DNA of 64,000 bases from PALSA-505 sp963699015 (GTDB lineage: Bacteria; Actinomycetota; Actinomycetes; Streptosporangiales; Streptosporangiaceae): the NCBI GenBank assembly GCA_963699015.1, contig CAVOSX010000005.1, positions 562,225 through 626,224 on the forward strand, in the 5' to 3' direction. The number at the start of each line of letters is the position of its first letter. The first letter of the stretch is position 1. This document shows positions 44,444 through 53,134 of this stretch, piece after piece. Both the position numbers and the translations under genes were made by a program. The notes under the pieces were generated by a model that was not told the DNA's origin, ran no database searches, and worked only from the letters and a program-made list of their open reading frames with translations.

Positions 44444-46102
44444 ATGTCTAGTTTCCCCTGGCTGACCGTGACCGGCGCGATACCGCTGGCCGGCGCGGTG
44501 GCGATCTGCCTGGTCCCAGGGCGCAGGTCCGCGGCCGTGCCGCGGCCCGCCACCGCGGGCGAGCCTGCGACCGGCGCGGACCGGCCCGTGATCACGGCCG
44601 AGGACGAGGCGGCAGGCCGGGCGCAGGCTCAGCGGGACCTGCTGGTGAAGTGGCTAGCGCTCGGCTTCTCGCTGGCCACCCTGGTGCTCACGATCGTGAT
44701 GGCGACGCAGTTCAACACCTCAGGCCCGGACCTCCAGTTCACCCAGACCTACTCGTGGATCCCGGCGTTCGGGGTGCACTACGCGGTCGGCGCGGACGGG
44801 ATCGCGCTGGTGCTGATCGGCCTGACCGTGGCGCTGATGCCGGTGGTGGTGCTCGCGTCGTGGAACGACGCGGAGGGCGGGCACCGCAGCGTGAAGACCT
44901 ACTTCGCGCTGATGCTGGTACTGGAGACGATGGTGATCGGCGTCTTCGCCGCCACCGACGTGTTCCTGTTCTACGTGTTCTTCGAGGCCATGCTGATCCC
45001 GATGTACTTCATGATCGGGAGCTACGGCGTCGGGCAGCGCCAGTACGCGGCGGTCAAGTTCCTGCTGTACAGCCTGCTCGGCGGGCTGCTGATGCTGGTC
45101 GCCGTGATCGCCCTGTACGTGTACTCGGCCCATTCCGGGGCGACAGGGCACACCGGAACGTTCCTGTTCAGCACGCTCGAGCACGTATCGTTCAGCCCCA
45201 CCGTGCAGAAATGGCTGTTCCTCGGCTTCTTTGTCGCGTTCGCGATCAAGGCGCCGCTGTGGCCGTTCCACACCTGGCTGCCCGACGCGGCCACCGCGGC
45301 CCAGCCCGGCGCCGCTGTGCTGCTGGTCGGCGTGCTGGACAAGGTGGGGACGTTCGGCATGATCCGGTACTGCCTCGAACTGTTCCCCACCGCCGCGAAG
45401 TACTTCACGCCGCTGGTGCTGGCCCTCGCCGTGATCGGCATCCTGTACGGGGCCGTGGTCGCGATCGGCCAGGCCGACCTGAAGCGGCTGATCGCCTACA
45501 CCTCGGTGTCGCACTTCGGCTTCATCGCGCTCGGCATCTTCGCGATGACCACCCAGGGCCAGTCCGGCGCCACGCTGTACATGGTCAACCACGGCTTCTC
45601 CACCGGGGCGCTGTTCCTCATCGCGGGCTTCATGATCGCGCGGCGGAAGTCGCAGCGGATCGCCGACTACGGCGGGGTGCAGTCGGTCGCGCCGGTGCTG
45701 GCGGGGCTGTTCCTCGTGGCCAGCCTGGCCGGCCTGTCGCTGCCCGGCCTGTCCACGTTCGTCAGCGAGTTCCTCGTCCTGGTCGGCACGTTCACCCGGT
45801 ACAAGGTGGCCGCCTCGCTGGCCACCGCGGGCATCATCCTGGCCGCGATCTACCTGCTGTGGATGTACCAGCGGACGATGACCGGGCCGGTCCGGCCGCA
45901 GGTCGCGGACATGCCCGACCTGAAACCCCGGGAGCTGTGGGCGGTCGTGCCGGTGATCGCGCTGATCATCGCGATGGGCGTGTACCCCAAGCCCGTGCTG
46001 GACGTCATCAACCCGGCGGTGCGGCACACGATGGCGCAGATCCACGTCACCGACCCGGTGCCCCAGCATCCCGCGGTGGCGCAGAAGGGAGCGGCACCGT
46101 GA
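44444..46102 (+). CDS. nuoM: NADH-quinone oxidoreductase subunit M
   Basis: The 552-aa product is the second antiporter-like subunit, with FFEAMLIPMYFMIG, an invariant Lys/Trp/Pro region PLWPFHTWLPDAATAAQ and about 14 helices. After the first helix there is a polar insert of about 45 residues (Ala/Glu/Arg-rich) that separates it from helix 2. ATG 44444 starts 3 bases after nuoL. The stop overlaps the nuoN GTG. Confidence 0.97.
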   Translation: MSSFPWLTVTGAIPLAGAVAICLVPGRRSAAVPRPATAGEPATGADRPVITAEDEAAGRAQAQRDLLVKWLALGFSLATLVLTIVMATQFNTSGPDLQFTQTYSWIPAFGVHYAVGADGIALVLIGLTVALMPVVVLASWNDAEGGHRSVKTYFALMLVLETMVIGVFAATDVFLFYVFFEAMLIPMYFMIGSYGVGQRQYAAVKFLLYSLLGGLLMLVAVIALYVYSAHSGATGHTGTFLFSTLEHVSFSPTVQKWLFLGFFVAFAIKAPLWPFHTWLPDAATAAQPGAAVLLVGVLDKVGTFGMIRYCLELFPTAAKYFTPLVLALAVIGILYGAVVAIGQADLKRLIAYTSVSHFGFIALGIFAMTTQGQSGATLYMVNHGFSTGALFLIAGFMIARRKSQRIADYGGVQSVAPVLAGLFLVASLAGLSLPGLSTFVSEFLVLVGTFTRYKVAASLATAGIILAAIYLLWMYQRTMTGPVRPQVADMPDLKPRELWAVVPVIALIIAMGVYPKPVLDVINPAVRHTMAQIHVTDPVPQHPAVAQKGAAP

Positions 46103-47688
46103 GCCTGGCTTCCGCGGTCCTCGCGGCCGGCCCGATCGGCGCGCCGCACATCGAGTACAGCCAGCTGTCCCCGATGCTGGTGGTGTTCGGCCTGGCCGTG
46201 GCGGGCGTGCTCGTCGAGGCGTTCGTGCCCCGGCCGGCCCGGCGGCCGGTCCACCTGGTGCTGACCCTCGGCGGCCTGGTCGCGGCTTTCATCCTCACCG
46301 TCCTGGTGGCCGCATCGACGAGCCTGTTCGGCGGGCACTCGCCCGGCAACATTGCCGCGGAGGGCGCGGTCGCGGTGGACCGCCCGACCCTGTTCATCCA
46401 GGGCACCATCCTCGTGCTGGCCTTTGTCAGCGTCCTGCTGATCGCCGAGTCCTCGCACGACGTGAGCCCGTTCGCCGCCCAGGCGGCCGCGGTGCCCGGC
46501 AGCCCGGAGGAACGAGAAGGGCTGCTGGCCGGCATCACGCACACCGAGGTCTACCCGCTGACCCTGTTCGCGGTGGGCGGCATGATGCTGTTCCCCGCCT
46601 CCAACGACCTGCTCACGATGTTCGTCGCGCTCGAGGTGCTGTCGCTGCCGCTGTACGTGCTGTGCGGCCTGGCGCGCCGCCGCCGCCTGCTCTCGCAGGA
46701 GGCGTCCGTGAAGTACTTCCTGCTTGGCGCGTTCTCCTCGGCGTTCTTCCTGTTCGGCATCGCCATGCTGTACGGCTATTCCGGCTCGGTGCGGCTGTCG
46801 GCCATCGCCGCGGCCGCCGCGTCGGACACCGGCAGCCAGACGCTGCTGCTGGCCGGGATGGCGCTGGTCGGCGTCGGCCTGCTGTTCAAGATCGGGGCGG
46901 TCCCGTTCCAGAGCTGGAAGCCGGACGTCTACCAGGGTGCCCCCACGCCGGTGACCGCGCTGATGGCCTCGTGCACCGTGGTGTCCGCGTTCGGCGCTCT
47001 GCTGCGCGTGTTCTACGTGGCCTTCGGCCACCTGACCTGGGACTGGCGTCCGGCCATGTGGGTGGTGGCCATCCTGACCATGGTGGTGGGCGCGGTCATC
47101 GCGGTCACCCAGACCGATGTAAAGCGGCTGCTGGCCTACTCCTCGATCGCGCACGCCGGGTTCATCCTCACCGGCGTCATCGCCACGTCCAGGGCGGGCC
47201 TGTCCAGCAGCCTGTTCTACCTGGCCGTGTACGGGTTTACCACGATCGGGGCGTTCGCGGTGGTGACGCTGGTCAGGGACCCGGCCGGTGAGGCCGCGCA
47301 CCTGTCGCGGTGGGCCGGCCTCGGCAAGACGTCGCCGCTGGTGGCGGGGGTGTTCGCCTTCTTCCTGCTCGCCTTCGCCGGGATCCCGCTCACCAGCGGG
47401 TTTACCGGGAAGTTCGCGGTCTTCCAGGCCGCGGTGGCGGGCGGGGCCATCGCGCTGGTGATCGTGGGCGTGCTGAGCAGCGCGATCGCCGCCTTCTTCT
47501 ACGTCCGCATCATCGTGCTCATGTTCTTCTCCGACCCGGCCCCCGACGCGCCTTCGGTGGTGACCCCCAGCCTGTTCACCTCGGCCGCGGTCGCGGTGGG
47601 CGCGGCGGCTACGCTGGTATTCGGTGTCGTGCCGCAGCCGCTGCTCAGCCTGGCCGGCCACGCGGCGGGGCAGCTGTTCGTCCGCTGA
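46099..47688 (+). CDS. nuoN: NADH-quinone oxidoreductase subunit N
   Basis: The 529-aa product is the third antiporter-like subunit. It has FVALEVLSLPLYVL, FKIGAVPFQSWKPDVYQGAP and about 14 helices. I chose GTG 46099, which overlaps the nuoM stop as GTGA; an apparent longer frame from inside nuoM is not real. It is the last nuo gene. A 175-base gap with no clear terminator leads to the polyprenyl synthase gene. Confidence 0.97.
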   Translation: MSLASAVLAAGPIGAPHIEYSQLSPMLVVFGLAVAGVLVEAFVPRPARRPVHLVLTLGGLVAAFILTVLVAASTSLFGGHSPGNIAAEGAVAVDRPTLFIQGTILVLAFVSVLLIAESSHDVSPFAAQAAAVPGSPEEREGLLAGITHTEVYPLTLFAVGGMMLFPASNDLLTMFVALEVLSLPLYVLCGLARRRRLLSQEASVKYFLLGAFSSAFFLFGIAMLYGYSGSVRLSAIAAAAASDTGSQTLLLAGMALVGVGLLFKIGAVPFQSWKPDVYQGAPTPVTALMASCTVVSAFGALLRVFYVAFGHLTWDWRPAMWVVAILTMVVGAVIAVTQTDVKRLLAYSSIAHAGFILTGVIATSRAGLSSSLFYLAVYGFTTIGAFAVVTLVRDPAGEAAHLSRWAGLGKTSPLVAGVFAFFLLAFAGIPLTSGFTGKFAVFQAAVAGGAIALVIVGVLSSAIAAFFYVRIIVLMFFSDPAPDAPSVVTPSLFTSAAVAVGAAATLVFGVVPQPLLSLAGHAAGQLFVR

Positions 47689-47863
47689 GCGGTAGCTGCA
47701 CGTGTCGCTCCCGGGCCCGGGGGCATACCCCGAGGATGCCGCGCGATTGCCCGGGCTTCACAATGGTGCACAGGACGTTGCCACCTTGCCGGAGCCGACC
47801 GGGAGGTGAGCGCCCGGACGCGATCGTGACCGCGGCGCATGCCGACAACTGGGAGGAGGCGCA

Positions 47864-48859
47864 GTGGTCACCGCGGTCCCCCTTGAGCTATCCGATTCCT
47901 CTCTTGGCGCCGACGTCAACGAGGGCCTGGCCCGGGTCGAGCAGGACCTGCAGGACGTCGCGCGCACCGAGGACGCTCTGCTCACCGACGCGTCCCGGCA
48001 CCTGATCGACGCGGGCGGCAAGCGATTCCGCGCCACCCTGGTGCTGCTCGCGGCGCAGTTCGGCAACCCGCACGACCCCCGGGTCGTCCCCGGCGCGGTG
48101 GCCATCGAGCTGACCCACCTGGCCACGCTCTACCACGATGACGTGATGGACGAGGCGGCGATCCGGCGCGGTCACGAGAGCGCGAACTCCCGGTGGAGCA
48201 ACACCGTGGCGATCCTGACCGGCGACTTCCTGTTCGCGCGCGCCTCCCAGATCCTGGCCGGCCTGGGCCCGGAAGCGATCCGGATCCAGGCCGAGACCTT
48301 CGTCCGCCTGGTGACCGGCCAGGTGGCGGAGACGGTGGGTCCCGCGCCAGGCGAGGATCCGCTCGAGCACTACCTGAGGGTGGTGACGAACAAGACCGGT
48401 TCGCTGATCGCGACCTCCGGGCGGTTCGGCGCGATGCTGTCCGGTGCGCCGGACGAGGTGACCGCGAGGATCGCGCCCGCGTGCGAGGCGCTGGGCATCG
48501 CCTTTCAGCTGTCCGATGACATCATCGACGTAGCCAGCGATTCCGAGCAGCTGGGCAAGGCGCCGGGCACCGACCTGCGCGAGGGGGTGCAGACACTGCC
48601 CATGCTGCACGCGCTGCGTTCCGCCGACCCGTCCGACAACCGGCTGAACGAGCTGCTGCGGTCGGGCGAGCTCACCGACCCGCGGCTGCACGCCGAGGCG
48701 CTGGCGCTGCTGCGGGCCCATCCCGCGATGGAAAGAGCCCGGGCCGACCTGCGCCGCTGGGCGGACGTGGCCCGCCGGGACATCCTCATGCTGCCTGACG
48801 TGTCCGTCCGGGCGGCCTTCGAGGCGCTTTGCGACTTCGTGGTGCAGCGCACCGGCTGA
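47864..48859 (+). CDS. Polyprenyl diphosphate synthase (probably the menaquinone side chain)
   Basis: The 331-aa product is a trans-prenyltransferase with both Asp-rich motifs: LYHDDVMDE (first, DDxxD) and QLSDDIIDV (second), plus GGKRFRATLVLL near the start. It elongates isoprenoid diphosphates. Its position right after nuoN, in a region with menG and a quinone reductase, suggests it makes the heptaprenyl or longer chain of menaquinone. The GTG start (47864) has GGGAGGAGG upstream. Chain length is not readable with confidence, although the residues before the first motif (LATLYHDD) are bulky. Confidence 0.93.
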   Translation: MVTAVPLELSDSSLGADVNEGLARVEQDLQDVARTEDALLTDASRHLIDAGGKRFRATLVLLAAQFGNPHDPRVVPGAVAIELTHLATLYHDDVMDEAAIRRGHESANSRWSNTVAILTGDFLFARASQILAGLGPEAIRIQAETFVRLVTGQVAETVGPAPGEDPLEHYLRVVTNKTGSLIATSGRFGAMLSGAPDEVTARIAPACEALGIAFQLSDDIIDVASDSEQLGKAPGTDLREGVQTLPMLHALRSADPSDNRLNELLRSGELTDPRLHAEALALLRAHPAMERARADLRRWADVARRDILMLPDVSVRAAFEALCDFVVQRTG

Positions 48860-48893
48860 CGGCGCGCGGGGCACCTGGCCGGCGCGGGCCCGG

Positions 48894-50861
48894 TCAGCAC
48901 TGACGGGGGCCCGGGATGCCGCCTGGCGGCTTGTTGTGCAGCATCCACACCGGATTCGACAGGCCGACGGTCTTGCCGCTGCCGTCCAGCACCGCGGTCC
49001 GGGCGAAGCATTCCTTGCTGGTGTCCACCTTCAGGGTCGCCTTGCCGCCGGCCAGGTCGCTTCGCGAGAACGTGGCGAGCACCTTCGTGTTCGGCGTCGG
49101 GTCATGGCCGCCCGCGTAGTCCACGTCACCCTTCAGCACGGCGACGGAGCCGCCGGACGGTATCCCGCTCGCCGATACCGTGAGCTTCCGCGAGGTAGCC
49201 GAAGACAGGCTGACCGACCCCATCGGGCACGAGCCGTCCACGTCCAGGTTCATGCTGGCGTCCGGGGCGCCGAACGCGGATAGCGACGCGCACCAGAGCT
49301 GACCCGCGGCCATCGCCGCCAGCAGATCCTTCCAGCCGGTGCTGGCGGCCCAGGCCGAGGTGATCCAGTTGTTCGTGATCCCGTGCCAGTTCGTCGCGAA
49401 GTGGTCGTCGCTGGTGCCGTTGCCGGTCAGGAAGACCGAGTTGCGCGACATGACATCCCACAGCCCGGCATGATGAGCAAGATCCGCCCCCCCGCGCCGC
49501 TCGTAGCCCACCTCGATCAGGTCGCAGCCAAGGACGTTGTCGGACAGCAGGAGGGCAGCCAGCTTCCGGAGCTGTGCGTCCTGCTGTGATTGCGGCAGAA
49601 CCTTGTCGCTGAACCCGTACGGGTGGTTGTAGGCGATCAGCGCCCCGGACGCATGAGCCTGCGGGATGACGGTTTCCTGCACGTATTTGGTGTATCCGCG
49701 GGAGGTGACGCCCCGGTAGTTCGGTACCGACACGCTCCCGCCGTACCAGTTGACGTGCGGCAGGCGCCAGGACACCTCCAGGCCCTGGTGCTGGGTCACC
49801 GACGCATGGCTTCCGGCCAGCGCGGCCATCATCTCGGTCTGCTGGTCGAAGAACGCGTTACCGCTCACCGTACGGTCGAACTGCAGGTAGTCGAAGTAGC
49901 CGGAGACTGCGTCGCCGGTACTGGCCGCGTTCAGGGTGAGTTCCCAGAGCGCGAAGTCGCGGTGGTCGAGATCGGGCCACAGCGCGGCGATGTCGTCGCT
50001 GGGGGTAAAGCTGATGGTGGTCCAGTCGCCGGGGCTGGCCGGCTTCACCGGGATCCTGATGATGCCCTTGTTACCGTGCGCGGTCCTGTTGCCCTTCCCT
50101 GACCGCACGAATTGGTAGGACAGGCTGTACAGGCCCTTCGGCCGGCCGCCGGATGCCTCGTGGTAGGAGGTCCCGATCAGCAGTTCGAGGTAGCCCTTGG
50201 TCCAGCCCTGGTCCAGCAGTACGTCGATGCTCAGCGTCTGGCCGGTGAGGTTGTCCCGGTAATTCCAGCCGGACGGCTTGGAGTTCGCGTAGTAGCCGAA
50301 CTTCGCCGTCTTGCCGTTGGCGGTCTGGGCGGCCAGGTGCATGCTCCCGCCCGAGACCGGGTCATGCGGGGATGACGGGCTGGTGACGATCCCGCCGCCG
50401 CTCGAGCCGGTCAGCCGTCCGCTCTCGAGCTGCGTCCAGGCCCAGACGCCACCTTGGTGCGAGCCGCCCTGCTCATGGGTGAGGCTGGTGAAGTGCACCG
50501 TATCGCGGTAATCGAGGCCGTCCATGCGGTGGTCATGGTCGGTCCACCACAGCACGTCGAGCGCGTTCCGCGTGGCCTGGTGGAGCTGCGCGTCCATGGA
50601 TCCGGTCTGCTCGCTGAACGACGAGTGGATATGCATGGCCATGGAATACGCGGATGTCCCGTTCGCGGCGGCCGGGCGGGCCGCCGAACGCAGCGGCAGC
50701 CGCGAGGCTCGCTGGCCCAGCGCCGCCATGGCGGCCAGGGTGGCAGCTCCGCCGATGGCATGCCGCCTGGTCAGCCCCGTCGGTGTTCCCGCGGTGCCCG
50801 GGTGGTCATCGCACATTTCACACCCCAGTCTGGTTCCGGCGTATCCGGCACTTTCTGTCAC
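48894..50861 (-). CDS. Tat-exported PHP-like metallohydrolase (CehA/McbA-like)
   Basis: The 655-aa product has a twin-arginine signal (TRRHAIGGAATLAAMAALG). The metal motifs are MHIHSSFSE (first HxH), WWTDHDHRMDG, YNHPYG and GTSDDHF, the order seen in PHP-type metallohydrolases such as the CehA/McbA group. A large insert of about 250 residues between motifs 2 and 3 looks like a carbohydrate-binding or jelly-roll module, and a C-terminal beta domain follows. It probably hydrolyses an ester bond (phosphate or other) outside the cell; the substrate is unknown. GTG 50861 is used; ATG 50816, with GGGGTG upstream, is an equally good start. It converges with the polyprenyl synthase gene. Confidence 0.75.
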   Translation of the reverse strand: MTESAGYAGTRLGCEMCDDHPGTAGTPTGLTRRHAIGGAATLAAMAALGQRASRLPLRSAARPAAANGTSAYSMAMHIHSSFSEQTGSMDAQLHQATRNALDVLWWTDHDHRMDGLDYRDTVHFTSLTHEQGGSHQGGVWAWTQLESGRLTGSSGGGIVTSPSSPHDPVSGGSMHLAAQTANGKTAKFGYYANSKPSGWNYRDNLTGQTLSIDVLLDQGWTKGYLELLIGTSYHEASGGRPKGLYSLSYQFVRSGKGNRTAHGNKGIIRIPVKPASPGDWTTISFTPSDDIAALWPDLDHRDFALWELTLNAASTGDAVSGYFDYLQFDRTVSGNAFFDQQTEMMAALAGSHASVTQHQGLEVSWRLPHVNWYGGSVSVPNYRGVTSRGYTKYVQETVIPQAHASGALIAYNHPYGFSDKVLPQSQQDAQLRKLAALLLSDNVLGCDLIEVGYERRGGADLAHHAGLWDVMSRNSVFLTGNGTSDDHFATNWHGITNNWITSAWAASTGWKDLLAAMAAGQLWCASLSAFGAPDASMNLDVDGSCPMGSVSLSSATSRKLTVSASGIPSGGSVAVLKGDVDYAGGHDPTPNTKVLATFSRSDLAGGKATLKVDTSKECFARTAVLDGSGKTVGLSNPVWMLHNKPPGGIPGPRQC

Positions 50862-51026
50862 TCTGCCCCGACGCCCCGTTTACGGTAACCGATGAGGCAA
50901 CTGACGGCGGCTCCTTGAAGCAGCCTTTTACCGGCGGTGGCCGGTGACCGGGAGGCCGTCCGGCCGCCCGGCGACGGCTGTCGTCACGCGTTCGGCACCC
51001 TCAGCCGGGGTGGCTAGGACGACACC

Positions 51027-51159
51027 GGCAGTTCCTGGCAGGCGAGCTCGTCACGCAGTTCACGGCACGGGCCCTGTCAGGCAGTTCCTGGCACGGGGCC
51101 TCCTCAGGCAGTTCCTGGTACGGGCCTCGTCAGGCAGTTCCCGGCAGGCGGACTCGTCA
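51027..51159. repeat. Five imperfect tandem repeats of 26-27 bp
   Basis: Units begin with (G/C)GCAGTTC and end with TCA at 51027-51053, 51054-51079, 51080-51106, 51107-51132 and 51133-51159. The last unit contains the stop codon of the minus-strand crotonase gene. There are no spacers, so this is not a CRISPR array. It fills most of the 295-base gap after the PHP-like gene start. Confidence 0.8.
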
Positions 51160-51921
51160 GGCCGGCTCGCCGCCGCGGCCCGCCCCGGCCCGGAACCGCT
51201 CAACGCCGCCGGCCGCGCCACCTTGGCGCAGCGTGGACATGCCGTGCCGGAACTCGTTCGCCAGCGCCTCGTGTTCGCCGATTCCGAACGCCTCGAGCGC
51301 CGACATCCGGTCGCTGCGCAGGCACGCCTGCGGCAGCGCGGCGATCTGCGCCGCCAGTTCCTGCGCGGCGGAGCGCGCCTTCCCGCGCGGGACGACCCGG
51401 TTCACCAGGCCGGCCGCCAGGGCTTCGGCCGCGCCCACCGGCCGGCCGGTGAGGATCATGTCGAGCGACCGGCTGAGGCCGATCAGCCGGGGCAGCCGCA
51501 CGGTCCCGCCATCGATCAGCGGGACGCCCCAGCGGCGGCAGAACACGCCGAGCACCGCGTCCTCGGCGGCCACCCGCAGGTCGCACCAGATCGCGAGCTC
51601 CAGCCCGCCGGCCACCGCGTACCCGTCGATCGCGGCGATCACTGGCTTGGCCAGCCGCATCCTGGTCGGTCCCATCGGAGCGTCGCCGTCCGGCTCGGTC
51701 CGGTTGCCCGACGCGCCGCCCACCGCCTTGAGGTCCGCCCCCGCACAGAACGTCCCCCCTTCCCCGCACAGCACCGCGACGCTCGCCCCGTCGTCGGCGT
51801 CGAACTCCCGGAAGGCCTCCGCCAGCGCCGCCGCCGTCGCCCCGTCCACCGCGTTCCTTACCTCCGGCCGGTCGATCACCACCGTGGTCACCCGCCCGTC
51901 CCGCTCCGCCCGTACCGTCAA
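51157..51921 (-). CDS. Enoyl-CoA hydratase/isomerase (crotonase) family protein
   Basis: The 254-aa product has the crotonase fold: VTTVVIDRPEVRNAVDG, the oxyanion segment GTFCAGADLKA, and GYAVAGGLELAIWCDLRVA. In the active-site segment (FCRRWGVPLIDGGTVRLPRL) neither of the two Glu residues used by true hydratases is visible, so it may catalyse an isomerase or other reaction. The start is TTG 51921, supported by GAGGAGG at correct spacing. It stands alone, next to a repeat tract that overlaps its stop. Confidence 0.88.
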   Translation of the reverse strand: MTVRAERDGRVTTVVIDRPEVRNAVDGATAAALAEAFREFDADDGASVAVLCGEGGTFCAGADLKAVGGASGNRTEPDGDAPMGPTRMRLAKPVIAAIDGYAVAGGLELAIWCDLRVAAEDAVLGVFCRRWGVPLIDGGTVRLPRLIGLSRSLDMILTGRPVGAAEALAAGLVNRVVPRGKARSAAQELAAQIAALPQACLRSDRMSALEAFGIGEHEALANEFRHGMSTLRQGGAAGGVERFRAGAGRGGEPA

Positions 51922-52063
51922 TGCAGCCTCCTCGTCGAGCTGGCCCCACTTATCATGCGCTGCGCGGCCGCAAACCGGGACAAACTAGGTCATGCAACGG
52001 TCGTACCGCATGAAATGTCGCCCGGGGCTACGGCAGACAGAGCGGGGGACGGGTGGGCGCGGG

Positions 52064-53134
52064 TTAGTGGATCTGCCAGGTGTCGCCGGAGGTGAGCAGG
52101 GCGGTGAGGTCGCCTGCGCCTTGCTTGGTCCGGGCGGTGTCGATCTGGCCGGCCATGAGCTCGTCGTAGCTGTCCCTGGGCACCTGGCGGAACACGCCGA
52201 TCGGGACGTGCGAGAAGTCCCGGTTATCCAGCCGGGACAGCGCGAACGCGTAGGACGGATCGGCCGCGTGCGCGTCGTGCACGAGCACCGACGCCTCCCC
52301 GGCTTCGGCCACGTCCACCACTTCGAGCGCGCCGTGCGAGCCGAACCGCAGCCCGCGCGAGGAGTCGGGGCCGAACCGTACCGGCTCGCCGTGCTCGAGC
52401 CTGATCACCCGCTCTTCCCGGGAACCCGGCTCGGTGACCGGCGCGAACGCGTCGTCGTTGAAGATCGGGCAGTTCTGGTAGATCTCGATGAACGCCGCGC
52501 CCCGGTGGTCGGCGGCCGCCCGCAGCACGCTGGTCAGGTGCTTGCGGTCCGAGTCGATGGTCCGCGCCACGAAGCTCGCCTCCGCGCCCAGCGCCAGCGA
52601 GATCGGGTTGAACGGGGTGTCCAGCGAGCCGAACGGCGTCGACTTGGTGACCTTGCCCTGCTCCGAGGTGGGCGAGTACTGGCCCTTGGTCAGCCCGTAG
52701 ATCCGGTTGTTGAACAGCATGATCTTGATGTTGACGTTCCGGCGCAGCGCGTGGATCAGGTGATTGCCGCCGATCGACAGGGCATCGCCGTCGCCGGTGA
52801 TCACCCACACCGATAGGTCGCGCCGGGTCGTGGCAAGCCCGCTGGCGATGGCCGGCGCGCGGCCGTGGATGGAGTGCATCCCGTAGCTGTTCACGTAGTA
52901 CGGCAGCCGCGACGAGCAGCCGATCCCCGAGATGACGACGACGTTCTCCCTGGGTACCCGCAGCTCGGGCAGGAAGGACTGGAACGCGGCCAGGATCGCG
53001 TAGTCACCGCAGCCCGGGCACCAGCGGACCTCCTGGTCGGACTTGAAGTCCTTGGCCTTCTGCGGCTCTTCGGCCACCGGGACCAGGGTCAGCGAGGCCG
53101 GCCGGTGGCCGTTGCTGCCACCCTGCTCAGACAT
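52064..53134 (-). CDS. korB: 2-oxoacid:ferredoxin oxidoreductase beta subunit
   Basis: The 356-aa product is the TPP-binding beta subunit, with WCPGCGDYAIL, GIGCSSRLPYY, SIHGRAPAIASGLA, the TPP/Mg motif GDGDALSIGGNH and NNRIYGLTKGQ. With KorA it oxidises 2-oxoglutarate (probably) to succinyl-CoA with ferredoxin as acceptor, an alternative to the TCA dehydrogenase complex. ATG 53134 overlaps the korA end by 8 bases, so the pair is coupled. Confidence 0.95.
   Translation of the reverse strand: MSEQGGSNGHRPASLTLVPVAEEPQKAKDFKSDQEVRWCPGCGDYAILAAFQSFLPELRVPRENVVVISGIGCSSRLPYYVNSYGMHSIHGRAPAIASGLATTRRDLSVWVITGDGDALSIGGNHLIHALRRNVNIKIMLFNNRIYGLTKGQYSPTSEQGKVTKSTPFGSLDTPFNPISLALGAEASFVARTIDSDRKHLTSVLRAAADHRGAAFIEIYQNCPIFNDDAFAPVTEPGSREERVIRLEHGEPVRFGPDSSRGLRFGSHGALEVVDVAEAGEASVLVHDAHAADPSYAFALSRLDNRDFSHVPIGVFRQVPRDSYDELMAGQIDTARTKQGAGDLTALLTSGDTWQIH

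Noticed and set aside
45850..47661. 603-codon minus-strand frame over nuoM/nuoN
   Set aside because: His/Gln/Arg-rich antisense shadow of membrane-protein genes.
44650..47688. 1012-codon frame spanning nuoM and nuoN
   Set aside because: Its first half is an out-of-frame shadow of nuoM. Only the part from 46,099 is real (nuoN).
47710..47721. CCCGGGCCCGGG palindrome after nuoN as terminator
   Set aside because: No loop is possible without losing most of the stem, and no U-run follows.
51027..51159. CRISPR array
   Set aside because: The 26-27-bp units are directly adjacent, with no unique spacers and no cas genes nearby.
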